This document shows positions 1-5,768 of a stretch of 5,768 bases of DNA, piece by piece. The position numbers and the translations under genes were made by a program. The stretch is taken from assembly GCA_016931365.1 (NCBI GenBank), contig JAFGEY010000435.1, forward strand, positions 1 to 5,768, given 5' to 3'. Origin of the DNA: Anaerolineae bacterium (lineage in GTDB: Bacteria; Chloroflexota; Anaerolineae; JAFGEY01). The notes below the pieces were generated by a model. That model had not been told where the DNA came from and ran no database searches. It was given only the letters and a program-made list of their open reading frames with translations. Numbering within the stretch: position 1 is the first letter of the stretch; every line of letters starts with the position of its first letter.

Positions 1-705
<705 letters not shown>

Positions 706-706
706 C

Positions 707-1351
707 ATGTCTGCCTTTTCCGCGCTTTGGCTGCGGCTGATCCGCCTCGCCTTCCGGCTGTTTTACAACCCCTTGGCCTGGACTTACGATCCGGTCAGTT
801 GGATCGTGTCGCAGGGGCACTGGCGCCGTTGGCAGCGAACTGCTTTGGAGGAATTGACCGGCACAAAGGTGCTCGACCTGGCCTTTGGCACCGGCAACAT
901 GCTCGTCGATCTAGCCCTGGCGGGTTTTGATATGACGGGGCTCGATCTGTCGCCAACTATGGGACGCATTGCCCGGCACAAGCTGCGCCGTGCGGGACTG
1001 CCGATTCCTTTGGTGCGCGGCCGCGCGCAGCAGTTGCCCTTTCCCGACGCCCATTTTGACGCCGTGCTCTCTACCTTTCCAGCCAACTTTATCTTTTCCG
1101 GGTGGACGTTGAGCGAGGTGGCCCGCGTGCTCAAGCCGGGCGGGCGATTTGTGGTGGTGGCGATGGGCTTGCTCAAGGGGCGCGATGGGTGGTCGCGTTT
1201 TTTGGAATGGCTGTACCGGATCACCGCGCAGCGGATGCCAGTGCCCGACCTCGACGAACTGCTCGCGCCTGCCGGGTTGAGCTATCGCACGGTGTGGCGG
1301 TCGGTGGGCAATACCGAGGTCTTGATTTACCTGCTCGAACACATAACCTGA
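707..1351 (+). CDS. Class I SAM-dependent methyltransferase (Methyltransf_11-like)
   Basis: This is a 214-residue protein with a Rossmann-type methyltransferase core. I chose the ATG at 707 because it follows the GDPD stop by one base and gives a normal length. An in-frame start at 632 would add 25 residues that are only an out-of-frame reading of the GDPD gene. Visible motifs are motif I at about residues 55-64 (VLDLAFGTGN), the acidic end of strand 2 at about 78-81 (GLDLS), the LPFPDAHFDAVLS segment at 110-122, and EVARVLKPGGRFVVV at 137-151. Motif I is slightly unusual: the first glycine of the common DxGxGxG pattern is alanine. The first 20 or so residues form a hydrophobic and basic stretch that may be an amphipathic helix. 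The acceptor substrate cannot be deduced. Ubiquinone/menaquinone or lipid methyltransferase-like activity is possible but unsupported. Likely co-transcribed with the GDPD gene. Confidence 0.9.
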   Translation: MSAFSALWLRLIRLAFRLFYNPLAWTYDPVSWIVSQGHWRRWQRTALEELTGTKVLDLAFGTGNMLVDLALAGFDMTGLDLSPTMGRIARHKLRRAGLPIPLVRGRAQQLPFPDAHFDAVLSTFPANFIFSGWTLSEVARVLKPGGRFVVVAMGLLKGRDGWSRFLEWLYRITAQRMPVPDLDELLAPAGLSYRTVWRSVGNTEVLIYLLEHIT

Positions 1352-1359
1352 AGTCACAA

Positions 1360-1454
1360 AACCAGCGCCCCGCAGGCAACATGCAATGCAGGCAACACTG
1401 GCAACACTTTGTGTTGCATGTTGCACATTGCCCGTGTTGCACGGGGCGCTGGTT
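1360..1454. terminator. Long hairpin between convergent genes, probable bidirectional terminator
   Basis: The whole gap between the methyltransferase stop and the patatin stop is one large dyad. The outer arms are a perfect 13-bp inverted repeat (AACCAGCGCCCCG at 1360-1372, CGGGGCGCTGGTT at 1442-1454). The apex is a perfect 7-bp stem, GCAACAC at 1401-1407 and GTGTTGC at 1411-1417, with a TTT loop. The region between carries further GCAACA copies on the left and TGTTGC copies on the right that pair imperfectly. Its position between two converging genes fits termination from both sides, although there is no long T-run. It could also be a member of a dispersed palindromic repeat family. Confidence 0.6.
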
Positions 1455-1456
1455 CG

Positions 1457-2332
1457 TTATCCAAGCACCTGTCTGGCCTTGTCCCAGCCGGCCTGCATGC
1501 GCCGCTCCATCATTTCCGGAGAGAGGTCGAGCAGGTCGCCCAACAGATCGTCGGGTTCGATGACCGCGCATTGAAAGAACTTGTAAGGCTTGCCCTTTTC
1601 GTTGTGCAGGATGACACCGTGCGCGGCCGCTTCTTGCACGTTGTGGTTGATGCGCAAAAACTCGCTCAAGTCGGTGATAAATATCTCATTCATAGCAATG
1701 TCGAGCGCGGTGAGGCCGATGGCAAGCGCGTTTTTGAACGGCTCCGGGTGCGCCGGCGGGAGCGACGGGTTGCAGTTGATGACGATCACCTCGTCGGGAT
1801 CTTCGTCGAGCACATCGCCCAGCGGGCTGACGTTGCGCACGCCGCCATCGACCATGTCCGGAAAGTCGGGGGCGATGTTGACCGGTTTGAACATCAAGGG
1901 GATGGCGGTGGAGGCAAGGACGGCCTGCGCAAAGCCGGGATCCGTCGGCTTGAAGCGGACGTACTCGCCGCTGCGCAGCGACACCGCCCCGACGCGCAGG
2001 TCGCACTGAAAGGCGGCGGGATCGATCTCTCGAGTGAGCAAGTCCTCCAGCGGCCTGTTGTCGAGGGCCGATTTGGCCCCAAAGGCCATTTTGATCAGCG
2101 CCCACAGGTTCAGATTCCCCTTGTAAATCTGGTTTTTGGTCACGGTGCGCCAGATTTCTTCCAGGCGCGCGTATTTGCCCATCGCGATCATCGTGCCGTT
2201 CAGCGCCCCGGCCGAGACCCCGGCGACGATGTCCCAATGATACCCCTTGACCTCGCGGGCGTACTTTTCGGCCATCATCTGGAAGGCGCCCTTGGCCCCG
2301 CCGCCGCTTAATACAAGTGCAGTTTTTGGCAT
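1457..2332 (-). CDS. Patatin-like phospholipase / acyl hydrolase
   Basis: This is a complete 291-residue patatin-family serine hydrolase, expected to release fatty acids from phospholipids or other acyl esters with a Ser/Asp dyad. The oxyanion-hole loop SGGGAKGA is at residues 9-16, the nucleophile elbow GVSAG at 38-42 gives Ser40, and the DGG motif at 162-164 gives Asp162. The protein starts directly with the first strand of the fold (MPKTALVLSGGG). There is no signal peptide or membrane helix, so it is probably cytoplasmic, as in the bacterial RssA/YjjU-type group. The start is supported by a purine-rich ribosome site reading AAGGGGG on the - strand (2338-2344), five bases before the ATG. 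It lies 22 bases downstream of the broken comM gene on the same strand and may once have been co-transcribed with it. Its physiological substrate is unknown. Confidence 0.93.
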   Translation of the reverse strand: MPKTALVLSGGGAKGAFQMMAEKYAREVKGYHWDIVAGVSAGALNGTMIAMGKYARLEEIWRTVTKNQIYKGNLNLWALIKMAFGAKSALDNRPLEDLLTREIDPAAFQCDLRVGAVSLRSGEYVRFKPTDPGFAQAVLASTAIPLMFKPVNIAPDFPDMVDGGVRNVSPLGDVLDEDPDEVIVINCNPSLPPAHPEPFKNALAIGLTALDIAMNEIFITDLSEFLRINHNVQEAAAHGVILHNEKGKPYKFFQCAVIEPDDLLGDLLDLSPEMMERRMQAGWDKARQVLG

Positions 2333-2354
2333 CTTTTCCCCCTTTTATCTGCGT

Positions 2355-2648
2355 TCAGAATTGTCGCCGCGGCCGGTATTGAATTGCCTCGACGATGTGC
2401 GGCGTTTCGATCCGCTCGCTCTGCGCCGGGTCGGCGATGGTCCGCGAGAGTTTGAGGATGCGGTGATAGGCGCGTGCGCTCATCTGCAACTGCTGCATCG
2501 CCGTGCGCAGCAGGGCTTGGCCCGTGCCGTCGATCTGGCAGTATTCGCGCACCGACGCGCTCGGTTCGCTCGGCCGGTCGCCGGACAGCTTGTCCTAGTC
2601 GACCGCCGGCGCGTCGATGTGGATGTCGATGCGGTCGATCAATGGCCC
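2355..2648 (-). pseudogene. comM: comM/yifB (Mg-chelatase-like AAA+ ATPase) 3' remnant
   Basis: The - strand encodes the C-terminal part of a ComM/YifB protein, a hexameric AAA+ helicase-like ATPase that acts in branch migration during natural transformation. Recognisable pieces are GPLIDRIDIHIDAPAVD, KLSGDRPSEPSAS, and REYCQIDG to AMQQLQMSARAYHRILKLS, ending EAIQYRPR. Three lesions are visible. First, everything upstream of the GPLIDRID segment is missing, and homology stops at 2648 where a terminal inverted repeat starts. Second, an in-frame TAG stands at 2595-2597 where the family usually has an aromatic residue after VD. Third, the usual stretch between the SAxxR segment and REYC, some 30-40 residues in the family, is absent, so SASV runs straight into REYC. 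All pieces remain in one frame. A 65-codon open stretch starting with GTG at 2552 survives, but is unlikely to be functional. The family assignment is confident from conserved peptides. Confidence 0.85.
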
Positions 2649-2729
2649 TGGACTTTGAACAAATAGGGTCAGATTGATGGTACGCGGTATGGAAACCGCG
2701 CCTACCTTTTGGCGTTTGTCCAAAGTCCA
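2649..2729. repeat. MITE-like 81-bp element with 15-bp terminal inverted repeats
   Basis: The left end TGGACTTTGAACAAA (2649-2663) and the right end TTTGTCCAAAGTCCA (2715-2729) are inverted repeats matching at 14 of 15 positions. Between them is a second dyad: CGCGGT (2683-2688) and ACCGCG (2695-2700) around a 6-base loop, extended by GGTA (2679-2682) and TACC (2703-2706). There is no coding capacity. The left end coincides exactly with the point where comM homology stops. The sequence on the other side (2730 onward) does not resume comM, so this is not a simple insertion, and a deletion or a second event must have followed. I see no clear target duplication. Confidence 0.55.
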
Positions 2730-2743
2730 ATGTCAAAGGCGAA

Positions 2744-2759
2744 TGTTTCCCAGGAAACA
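2744..2759. repeat. Short perfect inverted repeat
   Basis: TGTTTCC (2744-2750) and GGAAACA (2753-2759) are perfect 7-base arms separated by CA. The 2-base gap is too tight for an RNA hairpin loop unless the innermost pairs open. It could be a protein-binding dyad or chance. It lies just beside the terminator-like hairpin. Confidence 0.3.
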
Positions 2760-2760
2760 C

Positions 2761-2786
2761 AAAGGCTAGCCCAACGGCTGGCTTTT
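2761..2786. terminator. Terminator-like stem-loop
   Basis: AAAG plus GCTAGCC (2761-2771), loop CAAC (2772-2775), and GGCTGGC plus TTTT (2776-2786) form a stem of about 11 pairs, including G-U wobbles, flanked by A- and T-runs on opposite sides. This is the shape of a compact, possibly bidirectional intrinsic terminator. On the - strand it would sit downstream of the CHAT gene and the attC-like site. The T-run is short (three to four). The rest of 2787-2858 holds no gene that I can see. Confidence 0.45.
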
Positions 2787-2858
2787 GCGCAAAGGTCGTT
2801 TTTTCTCATTTCGCAACTGGCGTCCCATCAGCGCGGCGCAAGCGGAGCACAGCGTCCG

Positions 2859-2982
2859 CGCTAACGTCGCGCATCACCCGATACCGGGCCAGCAAGGCTA
2901 CTCTCACTTACAAGTGCCTTTGCTGGTGCATGACCTTTGAAAAATAGAGCGGTAGGGGGTCGGGTGCATGCGCTTGTTGGGC
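2859..2982 (-). other. Integron attC-like recombination site (59-base-element type)
   Basis: This imperfect dyad has attC architecture. Read on the - strand, R'' is GCCCAAC (2982-2976), a full match to RYYYAAC. R' is GTTAGCG (2865-2859), with the invariant GTT but two mismatches to RRRY. Inside, GCGCAT (2869-2874) pairs with ATGCGC (2968-2973) and CACCCG (2875-2880) pairs with CGGGTG (2961-2966). Between these two blocks C2967 is left unpaired. An extra base in the L'' arm is a known attC hallmark, and here it implies - strand orientation, the same as the CHAT gene. A central imperfect hairpin (CCAGCAAGGC at 2889-2898, GCCTTTGCTGG at 2916-2926) would form the variable terminal structure. The 124-bp length is within the known attC range. 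R'' begins 119 bases after the CHAT stop, as expected for a cassette. No integrase gene is in the window, and activity is not shown. Confidence 0.7.
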
Positions 2983-3098
2983 GGATTTTTTGGTATGACT
3001 GTGCAAGGTTGCTGGTGGCGGATACTATATTTGAGGTAGAGTTGGGTATCAAGTTGAAAGAGATACGCCATGACTTGGACTGTTTCCATTACCATCAT
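2904..3098 (-). CDS. Possible small ORF after the CHAT gene (64 aa), doubtful
   Basis: An ATG lies three bases after the CHAT stop codon, and GGAG within the last CHAT codons stands six bases before it, a good position for reinitiation. The frame runs 64 codons, and its first 38 or so residues (starting MMVMETVQVMAY) are unlike anything I recognise. Its C-terminal part reads through the attC-like dyad and yields PNKRMHPTP. I recall this peptide type from spurious ORFs crossing attC repeats. The position argues for a real coupled product; the run into the recombination site argues for an accidental frame, although cassette genes do sometimes end inside attC. Confidence 0.2.
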   Translation of the reverse strand: MMVMETVQVMAYLFQLDTQLYLKYSIRHQQPCTVIPKNPPNKRMHPTPYRSIFQRSCTSKGTCK

Positions 3099-3101
3099 GC
3101 T

Positions 3102-5126
3102 TTACTCCGGTACTCTGCGGAGAATGAGATTGTGCGATGTTAGCACTAATGTTATCTCTGTATTGTCGACCCAATCCATCAAGAGATGCCAATTATATCC
3201 TTCGGCCTCCTTGTGTTTGTGTGTATTCCTGTCGTAACTACCATACAATGTTCTCAAAATAACGTTTCCTGTTGTGTTAATCCCCCTCGGTGTTTTTACA
3301 CTTAGTTGATTGGGCTCAGCTTCGCTAAGAGTGATCTCTATAAAATCATCCAAATAGGCCAACATTTCCTCATCACCGATTTTTATATGGAATGAAGTCG
3401 CCTCTGCTTTAGGATAACTATAACCAGTCTGTCCTGATGTTGAGTTATCGATCTGTGTATACATGAAAGCAAATCTAAGGTTATAGCCGAAAAATGACGG
3501 AGTAGCGGCCTCTATGTTTTGAAGCTGCCAGGGTCTTGTCAGTTTCAGTTCCTTTTGTCTATCTTCATACTTGGGCAAACTAAGCAGTTGAAGGTGAATA
3601 ACATCTTTCAAAGGGTAAGATCTGTTGGATACATATAGATAGCCATCCATCTTTCCCTCGATTTTGCTTCCATCCGTCAGCTCGGCTATATGCCGACCTG
3701 CGTCTTCGTATACCTGTTGCAGTATTTGACACGGGATCAATAAATGCACTCCACGAGCAACCATCAAGGGAAGTTTGAATCTTCCCCAAGGAGCGCTCAC
3801 CAAATGACCCAAAGTCTGGTCATTATTGAAACCGGAGTTGTGCACTTCGTCATTCACTTCAACCCCTAACCTGTTTATCAATCGGACAACTGGATATTTG
3901 CCACTGACTTGTGTGGTAACAGAGGAAGGGGTTGTTCGCTGAGATGGTATTCTCACGCTCGTTCTAGGGGGACGCATGATGGGGTTGGTCGTGATATTGA
4001 ACAAGATGCCATCCGGGGAACGCATATGCAACACTGGGACTCCCCACTCTATTGTGTTCATCAACGCAAGACTTATGGCTTTGCGAGCTTCAACGGTAGC
4101 TGCGTCAATAGCCATTCCATCAGCCAGAGCTTCGTAGAAAGAACGAGCAAACTCGATAGCTGCTCGGTCTGTAATTTCGTATTGCATTGCAAGCACAGCA
4201 GGTATGCCACGCCGTACAAGGATACTAGCTGTACTCGAGAAAATATCACGATCGCTACCGCGCGCTCCTTCGCATGAATTTAGCAGCACCAGACGCAGGG
4301 AATGATGATCTGCCAGCAAGCGGCCTAGATGCGTAGCTTTCAAGTAATGTGTTTTACTCTCTTCGTCAGCTAGCGCAATAACACCTTCGTCGCTGATACG
4401 GTCAAAAGCTCCATGACCAATGAAGTGAAAAATGTGCCATGGGCCGCCCCGCATTTCTTGTTGTAAGTTGCGCCAAGTTTGCCCTGATAACCATTTCAAC
4501 TCCACTAAGCCCCTACCCTGCAGATCTTTGAGGGCATTTTCAATACGTTGCTTTTCGCGTTCTATATCTAATGGTGGCAAGTCTCGAGGGCTTGCCACCA
4601 TTCCCAAAATGCGCAATGGCAACGTTATTGTGAGTGGACCAATGGGTTGGGGCACTTCTAGATATCGAACAATCGGCGTATTACGAGATAAACACAAGTA
4701 TTCAGACTTTTGCGGACTGTAAAGAAATTCCCAAGGCAGTGCCGCCAAGGCCGGAGATTCGAAGCGGAGTTTGAGCCGCAATCCTTTACCTTGCTGTTTA
4801 GCCTCGCGCAAACTGACATCATAGCGAACACGCACTTCACCAGTGAACAGTGCACTAAACAAATCCCTACCAAAATCTTGAATGGTTTGCTCCTCCCGTG
4901 AGAGCATTTGGCGTCGTTCACCACTGGAATGAAGGAGTACTATTTCCAAATCCTTTAGTCGGCTCTCTAATGCCAATTCATCATAGGGAAAGTGCATTCT
5001 TTCTCTAGTCTCACCCGCCGGCGAGTGCAAAACAGTTACAGGGTAATCGCGTCCCACACCAGGGCCGATTTCTAATTCAAAATCAAGATAGTGCGAATCT
5101 ATTGCCGACTTACTATCATCTGACAT
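3102..5126 (-). CDS. CHAT-domain (caspase-like) cysteine protease with unassigned C-terminal region
   Basis: This is a 674-residue protein. Residues about 85-385 form a CHAT domain, a caspase/separase-fold protease. It shows the pre-domain signature LPWEFLY (130-136), the catalytic histidine in HFIGHG (H238), and the cysteine in LLNSCEGA (C285), followed by a conserved GIPAVLAMQYEI segment at 307-318. CHAT proteases act in bacterial defence and cell-death pathways, often by cleaving a partner such as a gasdermin. None is visible here. Residues about 384-407 are a Pro/Ser/Thr/Arg-rich linker. Residues about 408-674 look beta-rich (for example ELTDGSKIEG at 482-491, WHLLMDW at 646-652) and match no family I know. 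There are no TPRs, signal peptide or membrane helices. The start is supported by AGAGGT on the - strand (5132-5137), five bases before the ATG. GC content is clearly below that of the left-hand genes, suggesting acquisition. It is flanked by attC-like sites. Confidence 0.9.
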   Translation of the reverse strand: MSDDSKSAIDSHYLDFELEIGPGVGRDYPVTVLHSPAGETRERMHFPYDELALESRLKDLEIVLLHSSGERRQMLSREEQTIQDFGRDLFSALFTGEVRVRYDVSLREAKQQGKGLRLKLRFESPALAALPWEFLYSPQKSEYLCLSRNTPIVRYLEVPQPIGPLTITLPLRILGMVASPRDLPPLDIEREKQRIENALKDLQGRGLVELKWLSGQTWRNLQQEMRGGPWHIFHFIGHGAFDRISDEGVIALADEESKTHYLKATHLGRLLADHHSLRLVLLNSCEGARGSDRDIFSSTASILVRRGIPAVLAMQYEITDRAAIEFARSFYEALADGMAIDAATVEARKAISLALMNTIEWGVPVLHMRSPDGILFNITTNPIMRPPRTSVRIPSQRTTPSSVTTQVSGKYPVVRLINRLGVEVNDEVHNSGFNNDQTLGHLVSAPWGRFKLPLMVARGVHLLIPCQILQQVYEDAGRHIAELTDGSKIEGKMDGYLYVSNRSYPLKDVIHLQLLSLPKYEDRQKELKLTRPWQLQNIEAATPSFFGYNLRFAFMYTQIDNSTSGQTGYSYPKAEATSFHIKIGDEEMLAYLDDFIEITLSEAEPNQLSVKTPRGINTTGNVILRTLYGSYDRNTHKHKEAEGYNWHLLMDWVDNTEITLVLTSHNLILRRVPE

Positions 5127-5534
5127 AGCTTACCTCTGTACCCCGAGAGTGCGGGTTTGATGGTGGGCAGCCTATCATTGTAAGATGGACACGCGAAACG
5201 GTCTGACCTACCCCACACGGATCTCAACATGCAGCAGTCGCGTGAACTTGGCGTGATGGCATACGTCCGTTGAAGTCTCATTGGATAGTATCAGGTTGCC
5301 CCTACATTACACAGTCTTTTCTCCTCAAAATGTGTTGACAGCGTTTCGAGCAAACAGGTTGCACCAGCGTCCCTCACGCCAAACCGCAAAGGATTTCATT
5401 GAAAAAGCTTGGTGCTCGTCCGACCTACTATCTCCGGCTCTGTAGGGCTAATATTCCCACATCATTTTCGCATACTCTTGCTGAAGGTCGCTCATATTAG
5501 CTTGCTTCATGCTGTTGTCACGTGTGTCGGGCGC
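5127..5534. other. Leader region upstream of the CHAT gene, no convincing gene
   Basis: About 400 bases separate the CHAT start from the attC-like half-site. On the - strand, TACAAT (complement of 5177-5182) is a fair -10 box about 50 bases before the CHAT ATG, but I find no matching -35. A - strand frame of 60 codons starting at 5281 overlaps the CHAT start, lacks a ribosome site, and is probably accidental. The distal part contains the interrupted small frame listed separately. I see no tRNA, repeat array or riboswitch. Confidence 0.4.
5325..5510 (-). pseudogene. Interrupted small ORF at the cassette entry (doubtful)
   Basis: On the - strand an ATG at 5510 opens a frame of 20 codons (MKQANMSDLQQEYAKMMWEY) that stops at TAG (5448-5450). 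The same frame then stays open for 40 codons to TGA at 5325-5327, passing through segments such as AVWREGRW. The peptide has a protein-like mix of residues, but I recognise no family and there is no strong ribosome site. The ATG lies 24 bases inside the inferred cassette edge, about where a cassette's first start codon usually sits. It may be a decayed small gene split by one nonsense codon, a short leader peptide, or chance. Confidence 0.2.
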
Positions 5535-5566
5535 GCCCAACGCCCAGCATTCACCGGCTGCCGGGT
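5535..5566 (-). other. Half of an attC-like site, cut off by the IS3-family element
   Basis: On the - strand the segment ends with GTTGGGC (5541-5535), a full match to the attC R' box GTTRRRY. It is preceded by GCCGGTGAATGC (complement of 5547-5558), the arm type commonly seen next to R' in environmental attC sites. No complementary R''/L'' arm exists within reach on the right, because IS-end-like sequence begins about 5571. I infer that the other half was displaced beyond the insertion sequence. On its own, a half-site this short could be coincidence. Its position at the far end of the CHAT module is what makes it credible. Confidence 0.45.
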
Positions 5567-5570
5567 AAGG

Positions 5571-5768
5571 TTGACCCCAATGTCAAGACCACAAGATCGC
5601 CAAAATAGATGAAACTGTGAGGCTCACCGAGGGCCTGCTCAGTGTGCGAAATGGACATCGGCAGGTGTCCGGTAGGACAGACTCTGGTGTGGGCGCTCAT
5701 CGTTGTAGAAGATAAAGTAATCGCCCAGGCTCCTTTCCAATTGAAGAACAGCCTCGTAATCGTTCAGG
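5571..5768 (-). mobile_element. IS3-family insertion sequence, right end, truncated by the window
   Basis: The - strand carries the end of an IS3-type transposase, followed by about 70 non-coding bases ending near TGACCCCAATGTCAAGACC (5572-5590). This resembles IS3-family terminal repeats, which commonly begin with TG and contain a TGACCCC-like core. The exact boundary and any 3-4 base target duplication cannot be fixed, because the other end lies outside the window. Insertion appears to have occurred inside an attC-like site. Confidence 0.6.
5639..5767 (-). CDS. IS3-family transposase (OrfB), C-terminal fragment
   Basis: Reading in from the right edge on the - strand gives 42 residues and a TGA stop. 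They start LNDYEAVLQLERSLGDYF and continue with the hallmark YNDERPHQSLSYRTPADV, ending HFAH. The pattern YNxERPHQSLxYxTPAxV is typical of the C-terminus of the DDE integrase core in IS3-family OrfB proteins. The catalytic D, D and E residues all lie upstream of this fragment, outside the window, so whether the element is intact cannot be told. Confidence 0.88.
   Translation of the reverse strand: MNDYEAVLQLERSLGDYFIFYNDERPHQSLSYRTPADVHFAH

Noticed and set aside
1381..1440. Repeated GCAACA units as a CRISPR-like or tandem array
   Set aside because: The units are short, irregularly spaced and arranged as inverted copies of one hairpin. There are no regular repeat-spacer units.
2727..2736. CCAATGTCAA shared with the IS end at 5577-5586, suggesting a second IS3 end
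   Set aside because: A 10-base match alone is too short, and the surrounding bases do not align convincingly.
2769..2775. A further GCCCAAC box suggesting another attC site
   Set aside because: No matching GTTRRRY box or complementary arms occur within range on either side. The bases are better explained as part of the terminator-like stem-loop at 2761-2786.
2861..3052. A 63-codon - strand frame crossing the attC-like dyad
   Set aside because: It is almost entirely a translation of the palindromic recombination site, with no ribosome site or recognisable domain.
3909..4277. A 122-codon frame antisense to the CHAT gene
   Set aside because: It is fully inside the CHAT coding region, has no recognisable domain, and is a shadow of that gene.
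5335..5340. TTGACA as a + strand -35 promoter box
   Set aside because: No -10-like hexamer lies at 16-18 bases downstream and no + strand gene follows.
5409..5612. A 67-codon + strand frame
   Set aside because: It spans the attC-like half-site and the IS end, so it bridges unrelated pieces of DNA and cannot be an old gene.

Overview
The window holds high-GC bacterial chromosome (about positions 1-2648) joined to a lower-GC accessory segment (about 2649-5768). By direct count, 541-600 has 45 G/C of 60, while 3361-3420 has 22 of 60 and 4081-4140 has 30 of 60. The style of the left-hand proteins and a GC-rich dyad at 2679-2706 make me think of Chloroflexota (Anaerolineae or Caldilineae). That is an impression from memory, not something the sequence proves.

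Left part. A glycerophosphodiester phosphodiesterase gene, whose start lies before the window, is followed after one base by a class I SAM-dependent methyltransferase gene; both are on the + strand and probably co-transcribed. They converge on a patatin-like phospholipase gene on the - strand. Between the two stop codons lies a 95-bp hairpin that probably terminates both transcripts. Upstream of the patatin gene on the - strand is the wrecked 3' end of a comM/yifB-type Mg-chelatase-like ATPase gene. It lacks its 5' part, carries an in-frame TAG, and has lost an internal block of codons.

Junction. The comM homology stops exactly where an 81-bp MITE-like element with 15-bp terminal inverted repeats (14/15 matching) begins at 2649. 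A hairpin of terminator type follows at 2761-2786.

Right part. The main gene is a 674-codon CHAT (caspase-like) protease gene on the - strand, with the His/Cys pair visible and a roughly 270-residue C-terminal region I cannot assign. It is followed on its own strand by a 124-bp dyad (2859-2982) with the architecture of an integron attC site: R boxes, 12 paired bases, and one unpaired extra base. It is preceded by what looks like the R' half of another attC (5535-5566), which ends where an IS3-family insertion sequence begins. I infer that about 2865-5540 is, or derives from, an integron gene cassette carrying a CHAT protease, and that an IS3 element landed in the upstream attC. No integron integrase is in view. 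The last 129 bases encode the C-terminus of the IS3 transposase, which continues past the window.

How the parts work together: the left genes look like ordinary lipid and housekeeping functions. The CHAT module is probably an acquired defence or cell-death component. No cleavage partner such as a gasdermin or TPR protein is visible next to it.
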